A DNA stretch of 64,000 nucleotides from Ahniella affigens (lineage in GTDB: Bacteria; Pseudomonadota; Gammaproteobacteria; Xanthomonadales; Ahniellaceae), in the NCBI RefSeq assembly GCF_003015185.1, contig NZ_CP027860.1, positions 2,356,001-2,420,000 of the forward strand, in the 5' to 3' direction. Positions 42,730-51,673 of the stretch are shown here, in pieces (the stretch's first letter is position 1; every line of letters begins with the position of its first letter). The notes beneath the pieces are model-generated. The model saw only the letters and a program-made list of their open reading frames with translations, searched no databases and was not told where the DNA came from. The translations under genes were made by a program, and so were the position numbers.

Positions 42730-43716
42730 TCAAGAGGCCGGCTTGACGCAGGGCAACTTGGCTTTGTAATCAGCAGCCATGCTGAGGCCTTGCGCGGCAG
42801 CTTTGTCGAACCAGGCGGCGGCCTGTTCGCATTGCCCGGCACTCCGGGCGAGCATCCGGCCAACGTTCACCATGGCCTCTGGTTGGCCGGCGTCAGCAGC
42901 CTTGCGATACCAGAGCAATGCTTGATTGACGTCGCCAGAGCGTTCCCACCATTCGCCCAGATTGTTCATCGCTGCGCGTTCGCCACGCTCGGCGGCAATC
43001 TTGAGCCAGGGCTCGGCATCGACCCGATCCGCTGCGGGCGCATCGGATCGGCCGAGCCACCAACCCAGCAGACTCTGCGCATCGGTCCGCCCGGCTTGGG
43101 CGGCGCGACAGAGCCAACGCGTCGTGCAGTCGGCGCCCGCTGCCCCTTCGTTCAAGCAGATACGACCCAGCGCCTCCTGTGCCCCGGCGTGGCCCGTTGC
43201 GGCCGCTTGCTCCAGATATCGCCGCGACTCTCCGCCATCGGTCGCACACTGTGCCTGCCGGAACTGCCCTTCTGCACTGCCGAGTCCGGCCGCACGAAAA
43301 GCAGCATCGCAAACTGCTTTGGGTTCGGATTTCGGATCCGTGCGGAGCCGTGTCAAAACGGCTTCCGCAGCGCCCTGATCGTTGTTCTGGGTTTGATAGC
43401 CGATACGCCACTCGGTGTCTGGCAGTTGGTCTCGGACAAACCGGCGAATCGCATCGGCGCTCGTACGATCGCCTTCAGATTCCAACCGATTCGAGCGTAC
43501 CCACAATGTCACCGCCAGATTGGCCATGGCTTCACGGGCTTGATTGGCGTCTTTCTTGACCTTGACCTTTTGCCGCAGCGATTTCAGTTCCTTCTCGGCT
43601 GGCGCCCGCCACTCGGTTGCCGGCTTGGGTTTCGGCAACGCGCAGCCGGCATCCGCATGCATGCTCGTGGCGAGGGCAAGCAGGAGCAAGCCGATGCGAT
43701 GGTTCAGACAGCTCAT
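42730..43716 (-). CDS. Secreted Sel1-like repeat protein
   Basis: A 328-residue exported protein. A signal peptide (1-23, MSCLNHRIGLLLLALATSMHADA) is followed by a Lys-rich helical segment, then from about 165 a row of Sel1-type helical repeats (GHAGAQEALGRICLNEG, GRTDAQSLLGWWLG, GERAAMNNLGEWWERSGD, GQPEAMVNVGRMLARS). Such solenoids act as protein-protein adaptors. Cysteines are frequent (at least eight), suggesting disulfides in the periplasm. The ATG overlaps the ligase-type gene by 4 bases, making it the last member of the polysaccharide operon; a role in export or assembly is inferred only from that. Confidence 0.87.
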   Translation of the reverse strand: MSCLNHRIGLLLLALATSMHADAGCALPKPKPATEWRAPAEKELKSLRQKVKVKKDANQAREAMANLAVTLWVRSNRLESEGDRTSADAIRRFVRDQLPDTEWRIGYQTQNNDQGAAEAVLTRLRTDPKSEPKAVCDAAFRAAGLGSAEGQFRQAQCATDGGESRRYLEQAAATGHAGAQEALGRICLNEGAAGADCTTRWLCRAAQAGRTDAQSLLGWWLGRSDAPAADRVDAEPWLKIAAERGERAAMNNLGEWWERSGDVNQALLWYRKAADAGQPEAMVNVGRMLARSAGQCEQAAAWFDKAAAQGLSMAADYKAKLPCVKPAS

Positions 43717-45134
43717 GACAGTTTCACCATTGAACGTTCGGGCAGTGCCAGCACATTAACGGAAAGCGCCAGCAAAACATGAACCAGCCATAGATAGGCT
43801 GGAATCTGCAGATTGAAATCGGCCAGCGCATGCGTGCCCACGACGGCATAGGCGGTCAACAGCCCGACCGCACTACCGCGCAGCAGCTTGTCATCCCGTC
43901 GGGTCAGCACGCGCAGGCAGGCATGTACGGCAAACATCAGCGTTGCCAGCACCATCAACATACCGAGGAGCCCGCGCTCAACCAAGGTTTGCACCCAGTC
44001 GTTGTGGGCATGCTGGTAGTGCAAGAGCACACTGTCTGGTTTGAACTCGCCAAAAGCGGCGCGGTAGCCGCCCACGCCGACGCCCAACAGCCAGTGCCCA
44101 GAAAGCAGCTTGAAACTGCTGGCTGCCACGCGGACGCGTTCACTGTCGCTCGGTTCAGTGCCTGTCGGTGTGGCAGGCCGGACCGGGATCTGCAAGCTGT
44201 CCCCTGCGAGACCCGATTCGGCGCTGGCCAGCACCGTGGTCTCCCGAAACCGCTGTTGCAATCGATCGAGTCCGAACCAGGAACCGGCCAACAGGACATC
44301 GATGACAAAAATCGATGCGACCAACGGAACCAAACCGGGCGGCAACGGCCGCCACCGCCAGACGGCTACTGCGCCGACCACGGCCAGGGCGAGTCCGAAA
44401 GCCAGATTCCCCATCCGCGACTGCGACACGATCAGTCCGATGACAATGACCACCAGCAACGTCCGCACGAAGAGCTTGCGACTGAGCAGCAATACCAACA
44501 CATTGCGGAACCGTTGGCCCCAGGTCTCGGGATAGCTGTGCGAATTCAGGTCAGCACACAGCAAGCCGAACCCCAGCGCGCCGCATATGGCGAGGTAGCC
44601 GGCAAAATGGTTTCGGTTGATGAAAGGGGCGCGCGCGACGTTCACGGGGTCCAGTTGAATGCCGAGCAGCGACCAGTCAAGTCCGGATAACGCCACCGCC
44701 AGCCCGGTCATCGCAAGCACCGCGCCGTTGATGAAAATGGCCATCAGGGTCCAGCGCAGCCGACGCCGGGAGTGGCACAGCATACCGAGCACGCCCGTGT
44801 GCAACCCCATCCCACCGAGCATCAGCGTCGTACGGAGGCTTGCCCGCACATCAGCCAGCCCCAGCCACGGGGCCAGCACAAGGCTCAGCACCAACAACAG
44901 CATGATCGTCAGCCAGGCAAATCCCAGCAGGCGCCCGCGTTCTTGAATGTGCTGATGCCGGCGGGCGTCGAACCGGCAAAACAGAATTGCCGCCACGGTG
45001 CTCAACATGCCAGCCGTCAACAACCAGGGCCAGATCCAGTCGCGATTGGCGCCAAACAACCAGGGTGCGAGTAACAGGGGCAAGAGATGCAAGCCCCAGA
45101 TACCGCGCTCGACCGGATGGCCCGGGTCAAACAT
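43713..45134 (-). CDS. O-antigen ligase/polymerase family membrane protein (Wzy_C domain)
   Basis: A 473-residue inner-membrane protein with about twelve helices. The Wzy_C periplasmic loop lies near 320-410 and includes GHWLLGVGVGGYRAAFGEFKPD and the histidine-bearing HYQHAHNDWVQTLVERGLLG, the usual active region of WaaL-type ligases and Wzy polymerases. It would join lipid-linked glycans to an acceptor or polymerise them. The two cannot be told apart by sequence; other family members O-glycosylate proteins (PglL). It overlaps the WecA-type gene by 8 bases and the Sel1 gene by 4. Confidence 0.88.
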   Translation of the reverse strand: MFDPGHPVERGIWGLHLLPLLLAPWLFGANRDWIWPWLLTAGMLSTVAAILFCRFDARRHQHIQERGRLLGFAWLTIMLLLVLSLVLAPWLGLADVRASLRTTLMLGGMGLHTGVLGMLCHSRRRLRWTLMAIFINGAVLAMTGLAVALSGLDWSLLGIQLDPVNVARAPFINRNHFAGYLAICGALGFGLLCADLNSHSYPETWGQRFRNVLVLLLSRKLFVRTLLVVIVIGLIVSQSRMGNLAFGLALAVVGAVAVWRWRPLPPGLVPLVASIFVIDVLLAGSWFGLDRLQQRFRETTVLASAESGLAGDSLQIPVRPATPTGTEPSDSERVRVAASSFKLLSGHWLLGVGVGGYRAAFGEFKPDSVLLHYQHAHNDWVQTLVERGLLGMLMVLATLMFAVHACLRVLTRRDDKLLRGSAVGLLTAYAVVGTHALADFNLQIPAYLWLVHVLLALSVNVLALPERSMVKLS

Positions 45135-46209
45135 GATCCCCGCCGACTCGAGTCAACAACACCCGATCGAACAGGCGACCGCGACGCTCTACGCGAATCG
45201 CCAGACCATGCAGACTGAATGCGACAATCAGGAACAGCGCAGCCATCAACCAATCCGGGGCGCCATGGAGCAAGCCGAACAGCGCAATAGCGACCGCTGC
45301 CAATTGCACGAGCATCGCAATCAACAGGGTTTCGCGCACACTGAACCCGGCACGGAGCAGCAGATGATGGGCGTGTCGCTGATCGGCGCTGAACGCCGAT
45401 TGCCCGTTGAGCAAGCGCCGCAGCAACACCGATACGGTGTCGATGAGCGGCCAGGCAAGGAGCCAGAGTGCACTCGTGGGCGACAGCTCAAAACCCGTCT
45501 GACTCGACTCCACCAACACGAGACCCAGCAGAAAGCCCAACGGCAACGTTCCCGCATCGCCCAGAAAGACCCGTCGAATGCGCCATCGAAATGGCCAGTT
45601 CCACAGCAGGAAGGCGAGCATGCCAATTGAAATCAGACCTAGCACTGTGGGTAATTGCGGATCGGCCTTGGCATAGAGGAGCCAGAACCAGAGCGGCCCG
45701 GCGATCAATACAAACAAGCTGCCCGACAGACCATCCATGCCGTCAACCATATTGTAGGCGTTGATGACGCCAACCAGGCAGAACACCGAAAACGGCAGCG
45801 CGAACCAAGCCAGTTGGATTGGCGCGAGCCCGGGCAACAGCGCGCCGACCGAGTGCAAACTCAATCCCGACGCCCAGAGCACGCCAAACACAATTAGGGC
45901 CTGCGCCAACATGCGCCAGCGCGCCGACATGTTGAACCGATCGTCGAGCAGCCCCAATATGCCGAGCAGCCCCATGCCGAGCAAAGTCAAACGCAGCTTC
46001 AGACTCCAGTCGGGGATGGCCAGCATCACGATCAGGCCAGCCAGCAACACGGCGAGCCCACCAATCACCGGCACTTCGCCCTGATGATGTTTGTGTCCGC
46101 CCGGCCGATCCATCCAGCCAGCCCGTGGGGCCAAGGCCGCAAGCAACGCAATTAGCACGTGCGTCAGCACGAACATTGCGAGCCAATGCAGCCAGGGCAG
46201 TTGCGTCAT
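45127..46209 (-). CDS. Initiating phospho-sugar transferase, MraY/WecA family
   Basis: A 360-residue protein with about eleven membrane helices that links a sugar phosphate from a UDP-sugar to undecaprenyl phosphate, the first step of O-antigen or exopolysaccharide. The metal and substrate motifs are LGLLDDRFNMSARWRM (about 84-99), VGVINAYNMVDGMDGLSG (about 147-164), VFLGDAGTLPLGFLLG (about 214-229) and QRHAHHLLLRAG near 280. The HAHH motif is typical of WecA/WbpL rather than MraY. The N-terminal DRPGGHKHHQGEVPVIGG also fits WecA. It is fused by overlaps into the operon (4 bases with fcl, 8 with the ligase-type gene). Confidence 0.92.
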   Translation of the reverse strand: MTQLPWLHWLAMFVLTHVLIALLAALAPRAGWMDRPGGHKHHQGEVPVIGGLAVLLAGLIVMLAIPDWSLKLRLTLLGMGLLGILGLLDDRFNMSARWRMLAQALIVFGVLWASGLSLHSVGALLPGLAPIQLAWFALPFSVFCLVGVINAYNMVDGMDGLSGSLFVLIAGPLWFWLLYAKADPQLPTVLGLISIGMLAFLLWNWPFRWRIRRVFLGDAGTLPLGFLLGLVLVESSQTGFELSPTSALWLLAWPLIDTVSVLLRRLLNGQSAFSADQRHAHHLLLRAGFSVRETLLIAMLVQLAAVAIALFGLLHGAPDWLMAALFLIVAFSLHGLAIRVERRGRLFDRVLLTRVGGDHV

Positions 46210-47174
46210 TGCCGCGCCGTATCCAGATGGTCCAAATACCAGCGATACGCCTCAGCGAGACCATCGGCCAGCGGCGTGCGCGCCTGCCAACCCATCGCCG
46301 CCATGCGGCTCACATCCAGTAATTTTCGGGGTGTGCCGTCCGGCTTCGTCGGATCAAACACGATCTCGCCCCGAAACCCGACCGTCTTGGCAATCAATGC
46401 CGCGAGTTCGGCGATCGCCAGATCGTTGCCAACGCCAACGTTTACGAAACGCTGTCGCGGCGCGGTGTGCGAAAGCCACGTGGCGCGCGGGCAATTCAAT
46501 ACAAACAGCACCGCATCCGCCAGATCATCGACGTGTAGAAACTCGCGCTTGGGTGTCCCGGTGCCCCAGACGGACACTTGGTCGGCACCGAGCTTGGCTG
46601 CTTCGTGAAAGCGTCGCATCATGCCTGGAATCACATGGCTGTTGACTGGGTCAAAGTTGTCGCCTGGTCCGTAGAGGTTAGTGGGCATGAGACTGCGGTA
46701 GTCGCGGCCAAATTCAGATTCGTAGGCTTCGCACAAACGAATGCCGGCGATCTTGGCGATCGCGTAGGCCTCATTGGTGACCTCAAGTGCACCGGTCAAC
46801 AATGAGCGCTCTTCTATCGGCTGCTCCGCAAACTTCGGATAGATGCAGGAACTGCCCAGAAACAGGACCTGCTGGACCCCGGCGGCATGGGCGGCATCAA
46901 TCAGGTTCAACTCGATCTGAAGATTGTCGCTCAGAAACCGAACCGGCTGCGAGCGATTGGCCTCGATGCCACCAACCTTGGCAGCTGCAATAATGAGCAC
47001 GTCCGGACGCAAGCTCGCGAGCGTCGAGAACACGTGGACGCGATCCCGAAAATCCAACTCGGGCCGGGCCAAGCCTTGCACCGCCAAACCCTCGACGGCC
47101 TGCAGCCGGCGCATCACGGCCGAGCCGACCATGCCCCGACTGCCGGCAACCAATATGTTACGGGCCGCGGTCAA
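46206..47174 (-). CDS. fcl: GDP-L-fucose synthase
   Basis: Fcl (WcaG) epimerises and reduces GDP-4-keto-6-deoxymannose to GDP-L-fucose. The 322 residues show the NADP motif [25 protein letters not shown], the catalytic [15 protein letters not shown], then YAIAKIAG (Tyr-x3-Lys) and the [13 protein letters not shown] loop. The start is most likely the TTG at 47174, because a near-perfect AAGGAGG lies 6 bases upstream; an ATG at 47198 would place that ribosome site inside the gene. Either way the start lies within gmd, so the two enzymes of the pathway are coupled. Confidence 0.93.
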   Translation of the reverse strand: MTAARNILVAGSRGMVGSAVMRRLQAVEGLAVQGLARPELDFRDRVHVFSTLASLRPDVLIIAAAKVGGIEANRSQPVRFLSDNLQIELNLIDAAHAAGVQQVLFLGSSCIYPKFAEQPIEERSLLTGALEVTNEAYAIAKIAGIRLCEAYESEFGRDYRSLMPTNLYGPGDNFDPVNSHVIPGMMRRFHEAAKLGADQVSVWGTGTPKREFLHVDDLADAVLFVLNCPRATWLSHTAPRQRFVNVGVGNDLAIAELAALIAKTVGFRGEIVFDPTKPDGTPRKLLDVSRMAAMGWQARTPLADGLAEAYRWYLDHLDTARQ

Positions 47175-48294
47175 AGCGTTCCTCCTTGTCGGGCGCATGG
47201 TAGTGATGCGTGCCGAAGTTGCGCTCGCGCTCGGCCAACCATAGGTCCGCTTCGACCATTTCGCTGACCAGCTGATGGAAACTCGTCTTCGGCACCCAGC
47301 CGAGTTCCTCGCGCGCGCGGCGCGCATCCCCCAGCAGCGTGTCCACTTCGGCCGGTCGGAAATACGCCGGATCAATCTGCACCAGACGATCGCCCACCTT
47401 GCAGCCCGGCCACTCGCGTGCCATCGCAACAATGTCGCCCACCTCGTCCACGCCAGAGCCGGAGAACGCCAGTGTCAGGCCCAACTCGCGGGCAGCCGCA
47501 ATCACGAAATCCCGAACCGAATGCTGCTCGCCCGTCGCAATCACGTAGTCCCGTGCCTGGTCTTGTTGCAGCATCAACCACTGCGCTTCGACATAGTCAC
47601 GTGCATGGCCCCAGTCGCGGCGTGCATCCAGGTTGCCGAGTCGCAGTACCCCATCGAGGCCCACACAACGGCGCGCCAGTGCACGCGTGATCTTGCGCGT
47701 CACGAACGTCTCACCGCGCCGCGGCGATTCGTGGTTGAACAGAATCCCGCTGCAGGCATAAAGCCCGTAGGCCTCACGGTAGTTCACCGTGATCCAGTGG
47801 CCATAGAGTTTCGCCACACCATAGGGCGAGCGCGGATGAAACGGCGTATCTTCGTTCTGCGGCACTTGGTGAATGCCGCCAAAGAGCTCGGACGTGGATG
47901 CCTGATAAAAGCGCGCCTTGTCGCGCAGCCCGAGCGTGCGGATGGCATCCAGAATCCGAAGCGGTCCGAGCGCATCGGCGCTCGCCGTGTACTCGGGCTT
48001 TTCGAACGACACCGAGACATGGCTCTGCGCCGCCAGATTGTAAATTTCGTCGGGTTGCAACGACTCAACCAGTCTCAGCAAGCAGAGCGAGTCGGTCATG
48101 TCTCCATAGTGAAGGCGCAAGCCTTCCCGCTGATCATTGCGATCGCGATACAGGTGATCCACGCGCTCCGTGTTGAAGCTCGACGCCCGGCGTTTGATGC
48201 CGTGCACCTGATAGCCCTTGGCGAGCAGCAATTCGGCCAGATACGAGCCGTCCTGTCCGGTCACACCCGTGATCAGCGCCACTTTTTGAGTCAT
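47158..48294 (-). CDS. gmd: GDP-mannose 4,6-dehydratase
   Basis: Gmd converts GDP-mannose to GDP-4-keto-6-deoxymannose. The 378 residues begin with the NADP motif [18 protein letters not shown], followed by [17 protein letters not shown], the catalytic STSELFGG (Thr and Glu), and Tyr-x3-Lys in [12 protein letters not shown]. The C-terminal [12 protein letters not shown] is typical. The product goes to Fcl, whose start overlaps this gene by 17 bases. The ATG overlaps the galE stop as ATGA. GDP-mannose synthesis genes (manB, manC) are not in the window. Confidence 0.96.
   Translation of the reverse strand: MTQKVALITGVTGQDGSYLAELLLAKGYQVHGIKRRASSFNTERVDHLYRDRNDQREGLRLHYGDMTDSLCLLRLVESLQPDEIYNLAAQSHVSVSFEKPEYTASADALGPLRILDAIRTLGLRDKARFYQASTSELFGGIHQVPQNEDTPFHPRSPYGVAKLYGHWITVNYREAYGLYACSGILFNHESPRRGETFVTRKITRALARRCVGLDGVLRLGNLDARRDWGHARDYVEAQWLMLQQDQARDYVIATGEQHSVRDFVIAAARELGLTLAFSGSGVDEVGDIVAMAREWPGCKVGDRLVQIDPAYFRPAEVDTLLGDARRAREELGWVPKTSFHQLVSEMVEADLWLAERERNFGTHHYHAPDKEERFDRGP
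47181..47187 (-). promoter_or_regulatory. Shine-Dalgarno of fcl, inside gmd
   Basis: Minus-strand AAGGAGG, complementary to the 16S rRNA 3' end, lies 6 bases before a TTG codon that begins the fcl reading frame. It decides the start, because the only nearby ATG (47198) is upstream of it. It is embedded in the last codons of gmd. Confidence 0.7.
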
Positions 48295-49277
48295 GTTTTG
48301 AGTCCTTGCTGGCGGCTCAGTGCGAATGCCTGCGCCGTTCTGATCATCTCGGAAATATTGGCACGCCTGGGCTGCCAACCCAATACTGCTCGGGCTTTGG
48401 CCGAACTCGCCGACACCGCAGCCGGATCACCGGGGCGGCGCGCGGACCAATCGATGGGAACGGTACACCCGAGCTCCGCCTCGATTGCCCGAATAATGTC
48501 GAGCACCGAATAGCCTCGCTCATTGCCCAGGTTGAAGACCGACAACTCGCCGGCAGGCAGCGCCTGTTCGAGCGCCAGCACATGGGCGTCGGCGAGATCG
48601 GACACGTGACAGTAGTCGCGAATACAGGTGCCGTCCGGCGTCGGGTAATCGCGGCCGTGCACAGCTAGCGCCGGCAGCTCGCCACGCGCGGCCATCAGGG
48701 CGCGTGGGATGAGGTGCGGTTCCGGCTCGTGCCACTCGCCGAGCTCGCCGTCTGGATCAGCACCGGCGGCGTTGAAGTAGCGGAGCGCAACGGCTGTCCA
48801 CTGCTGCGCTCCCGCAATGTCGGAGAGCAGTTGTTCCACGATCCATTTTGATCGGGCGTACGGACTTTGCGGTTCGGGCGTCGCGGTTTCGGTGGCGTTA
48901 AGCGCATGGCCATAGACCGAGCAGGAGCTTGAAAACACGACCCGCCTGACCCCCACGTCGGCCATGGCCTGAAACAGGTTCAGTGCATGGCCAATGTTGT
49001 CGCGGTAGTAGATCAATGGCTGACGCACCGATTCGGCTGGATAACAGCGCCCGGCAAGATGGACGACAGCGTTGATCGATTCGTCTCGGAGCAATGCGGT
49101 CAGCGCGTCGGCGTCCTGCAAATCGCCGACCACCAGACGTCCGTAGCGCGCCAGTTCGGCATGTCCCGTACTCAGGTTGTCGAATGCAATGACCTGGTGG
49201 CCACGCAGGCAGAGCGCCTTGCAGACATGGCTGCCCACATACCCTGCCCCGCCGGTCACCAGTACCTTGAGCGCCAT
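48291..49277 (-). CDS. galE: UDP-glucose 4-epimerase
   Basis: A 328-residue extended [19 protein letters not shown] is at 7-22, FDNLSTGH at 32-39, SSSCSVYGH with the catalytic Ser, and YARSKWIVE (Tyr-x3-Lys) near 142. The [27 protein letters not shown] stretch is diagnostic of GalE. It interconverts UDP-glucose and UDP-galactose (and possibly the N-acetyl forms). It lies 3 bases after the decarboxylase gene and overlaps gmd by 4 bases, fifth from last in the polysaccharide operon's reading order. Confidence 0.93.
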   Translation of the reverse strand: MALKVLVTGGAGYVGSHVCKALCLRGHQVIAFDNLSTGHAELARYGRLVVGDLQDADALTALLRDESINAVVHLAGRCYPAESVRQPLIYYRDNIGHALNLFQAMADVGVRRVVFSSSCSVYGHALNATETATPEPQSPYARSKWIVEQLLSDIAGAQQWTAVALRYFNAAGADPDGELGEWHEPEPHLIPRALMAARGELPALAVHGRDYPTPDGTCIRDYCHVSDLADAHVLALEQALPAGELSVFNLGNERGYSVLDIIRAIEAELGCTVPIDWSARRPGDPAAVSASSAKARAVLGWQPRRANISEMIRTAQAFALSRQQGLKT

Positions 49278-49280
49278 GAC

Positions 49281-50246
49281 TTACTCAATCCGACCAGCCA
49301 GCAGCTGCTCGAAATACGCGATTGTGTGCCGCAACCCCTCGTCCAGATTGACGGTCGGCGCCCAGTCAAGCCGCTCGCGCGCGAGCCGGATATCCGGCTG
49401 GCGTTGGGTGGGGTCATCGGCCGGCAACGGTTTGAACGCGAGCTTGGACGACGAACCCGTCAACGCGATGACTTTCTCGGCCAACTCCCGGATGGTGAAT
49501 TCGCCGGGGTTGCCGAGGTTCATCGGTCCGACAAATTCGGCGGGACTGGCCATGAACTTCAAGAAGCCGTTGATCAGGTCGTCGACATAGCAGAAGGAGC
49601 GCGTTTGCTGACCCTCGCCGTAGATCGTGATGTCTTCGCCGCGCAGCGCCTGCACAATGAAGTTCGACACCACACGCCCGTCATTCGGATGCATGCGCGG
49701 ACCGTAGGTGTTGAAGATCCGCACTACTTTGATTTCCAGCCCGTGCTGACGGTGATAATCGAAGAACAGGGTCTCGGCGCAGCGCTTGCCTTCGTCATAA
49801 CAAGAGCGCGGCCCAATCGGATTCACGTGCCCAACGTACGACTCCGGTTGCGGATGAATTTTGGGATCGCCATAGACCTCACTGGTCGATGCCTGAAAGA
49901 TCCGGCACTTCAGTCGCTTGGCCAGGCCAAGCATGTTGATGGCACCATGGACGCTGGTCTTGGTCGTCTGCACGGGGTCATGCTGGTAGTGCACTGGCGA
50001 CGCCGGACACGCCAGATTCCAGATCTCATCGGCCTCAATGTACAGCGGCATGGTGACATCGTGCCGCAGGAACTCGAACCGCGGATGGCCCAGCAAGTGT
50101 GTGATGTTGCGCTTGGAGCCAGTGAACAGATTGTCCGCGCAGACCACCTCGTGACCCGCAGCAATCAATCGATCACAAAGGTGCGAGCCGAGAAAGCCGG
50201 CGCCACCCGTGACCAAGACCCGTTTGGTGCTCTCATAGTGGCGCAT
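49281..50246 (-). CDS. UDP-glucuronate decarboxylase (UDP-xylose synthase)
   Basis: A 321-residue extended SDR of the UXS type, which oxidises and decarboxylates UDP-glucuronate to UDP-xylose. Clear hallmarks are [17 protein letters not shown] at 13-29, [40 protein letters not shown] (Tyr-x3-Lys) and [19 protein letters not shown]. Its substrate is made by the UDP-glucose dehydrogenase encoded 2 bases upstream, so xylose (or a UDP-4-keto intermediate) probably enters the glycan. E. coli ArnA-type enzymes are alternatives, but the sequence follows UXS. Confidence 0.93.
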   Translation of the reverse strand: MRHYESTKRVLVTGGAGFLGSHLCDRLIAAGHEVVCADNLFTGSKRNITHLLGHPRFEFLRHDVTMPLYIEADEIWNLACPASPVHYQHDPVQTTKTSVHGAINMLGLAKRLKCRIFQASTSEVYGDPKIHPQPESYVGHVNPIGPRSCYDEGKRCAETLFFDYHRQHGLEIKVVRIFNTYGPRMHPNDGRVVSNFIVQALRGEDITIYGEGQQTRSFCYVDDLINGFLKFMASPAEFVGPMNLGNPGEFTIRELAEKVIALTGSSSKLAFKPLPADDPTQRQPDIRLARERLDWAPTVNLDEGLRHTIAYFEQLLAGRIE

Positions 50247-50248
50247 GA

Positions 50249-51604
50249 TCAGGACTCGACAAAGCTTGGGGTTGCAACGCTCCGTCCACGGCCAATGCCG
50301 TAGTACGCAAGGCCCGCTGCCTCGGCCTTCTTCGGATCAAAGATATTCCGCCCGTCGATGACGACTGGCGTCTTCAAGGCGGCTTTGATTGCGGCCAGGT
50401 CTGCCGCCCAGAACTGCTTCCACTCCGTAATGACGATCAGGGCATCGGCGCCATTCAATGCCGCAAAGGCATCACTGCAGAGCGTCAGGTCGGCGCGTTC
50501 ACCAAAAACCCGGCCCGCCTCGTGGCTTGCTTCCGGGTCAAATGCCTGGACCTTGGCGCCCCGCGCCCACAGGCCCTCGATGACGACCCGTGACGGCGCC
50601 TCGCGCATGTCGTCGGTGTTGGGCTTGAATGCTAATCCCCATAGCGCCACGGTGCGGCCCTTGAGATCGTCAAAGTGCTGTTCCAGCATTGCCAACACGC
50701 GGTGCTTCTGGTCACGGTTGACGGCCTCGACGGCGTCCAGAATCCGTGCCTCGTAACCAAACTGACGCGCCGTGCGCTCGAGCGCTTGAACATCCTTCGG
50801 AAAGCACGAGCCGCCGTAACCGGCCCCGGGGTAGATAAACGAATAGCCGATCCGCGGGTCCGAGCCGATCCCCTGTCGCACCGCCTCAATATCGGCACCG
50901 ACGCGCTCCGCAATATTCGCGATCTCGTTCATGAAGCTGATCTTGGTCGCCAACATCGCGTTCGCTGCATATTTGGTCAGCTCAGCTGACCGCACATCCA
51001 TCACCACGAGACGCTCGTGATTTCGATTGAACGGGCCATAGAGGGTTTTCAGGGTATCGATCGCCTGTGGGCTGTCGGTGCCAATCACGATTCGGTCTGG
51101 TCGCATGCAGTCCTTGACCGCATCCCCTTCTTTCAGAAACTCCGGATTCGATACGACATCGACTCGGGGTTGCACCGCCCGTGCCGCCAGCTCGGTTTGA
51201 ATCCGGTGGCGGACCTTGTCGGCCGTGCCGACTGGAACAGTGGATTTGTTGACGACGACGGCGTCATGGTCGAGGCACCGACCGATGGTTCCGGCGACCG
51301 CCAAAACGTGCCGCAAGTCGGCGCTTCCGTCTTCATCCGGCGGCGTTCCGACAGCGATGAAAATGATTTCCGCGGCACTCAGCGCCTTGGCCGCATCGGT
51401 CGTGAAGTGCAGGCGATTCGCGCGCACGTTGGCGTGCACCATGTCTTCCAAACCCGGCTCGTAGATCGGAATGCGGCCTTGATTGAGGCCGTCGATCTTG
51501 GCTTGATCAATGTCCACACAGGTGACTTGATTGCCGACTTCCGCAAGGCATGTGCCGGTGACCAGGCCGACATAGCCGGTTCCAAAAATAGTTACACGCT
51601 TCAT
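50249..51604 (-). CDS. ugd: UDP-glucose 6-dehydrogenase
   Basis: Ugd oxidises UDP-glucose to UDP-glucuronate with two NAD+. The 451 residues begin with [19 protein letters not shown] (NAD motif). The catalytic thiohemiacetal cysteine lies in [13 protein letters not shown] near 260, with a lysine and aspartate typical of the active site in [15 protein letters not shown]. The C-terminal domain includes [18 protein letters not shown]. First gene of the eight-gene polysaccharide operon; its ATG stands only 20 bases from the T-tract of the preceding terminator, with AGAAG as a weak ribosome site. Confidence 0.96.
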   Translation of the reverse strand: MKRVTIFGTGYVGLVTGTCLAEVGNQVTCVDIDQAKIDGLNQGRIPIYEPGLEDMVHANVRANRLHFTTDAAKALSAAEIIFIAVGTPPDEDGSADLRHVLAVAGTIGRCLDHDAVVVNKSTVPVGTADKVRHRIQTELAARAVQPRVDVVSNPEFLKEGDAVKDCMRPDRIVIGTDSPQAIDTLKTLYGPFNRNHERLVVMDVRSAELTKYAANAMLATKISFMNEIANIAERVGADIEAVRQGIGSDPRIGYSFIYPGAGYGGSCFPKDVQALERTARQFGYEARILDAVEAVNRDQKHRVLAMLEQHFDDLKGRTVALWGLAFKPNTDDMREAPSRVVIEGLWARGAKVQAFDPEASHEAGRVFGERADLTLCSDAFAALNGADALIVITEWKQFWAADLAAIKAALKTPVVIDGRNIFDPKKAEAAGLAYYGIGRGRSVATPSFVES

Positions 51605-51623
51605 GTGATTCTTCTAGGTTCGG

Positions 51624-51655
51624 AAAAAACAAAGCCGGGGCGACCAAGCCCCGGC
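51624..51655 (-). terminator. Intrinsic terminator after the lamin-tail gene
   Basis: On the minus strand GCCGGGGC and GCCCCGGC form an 8-bp stem with a 6-base loop, followed by TTTGTTTTTT. It lies 18 bases after the lamin-tail gene stop and immediately before ugd on the same strand. It should separate the two units, unless read-through is regulated. Confidence 0.85.
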
Positions 51656-51673
51656 CGTGCAAATCAGCGCCGA

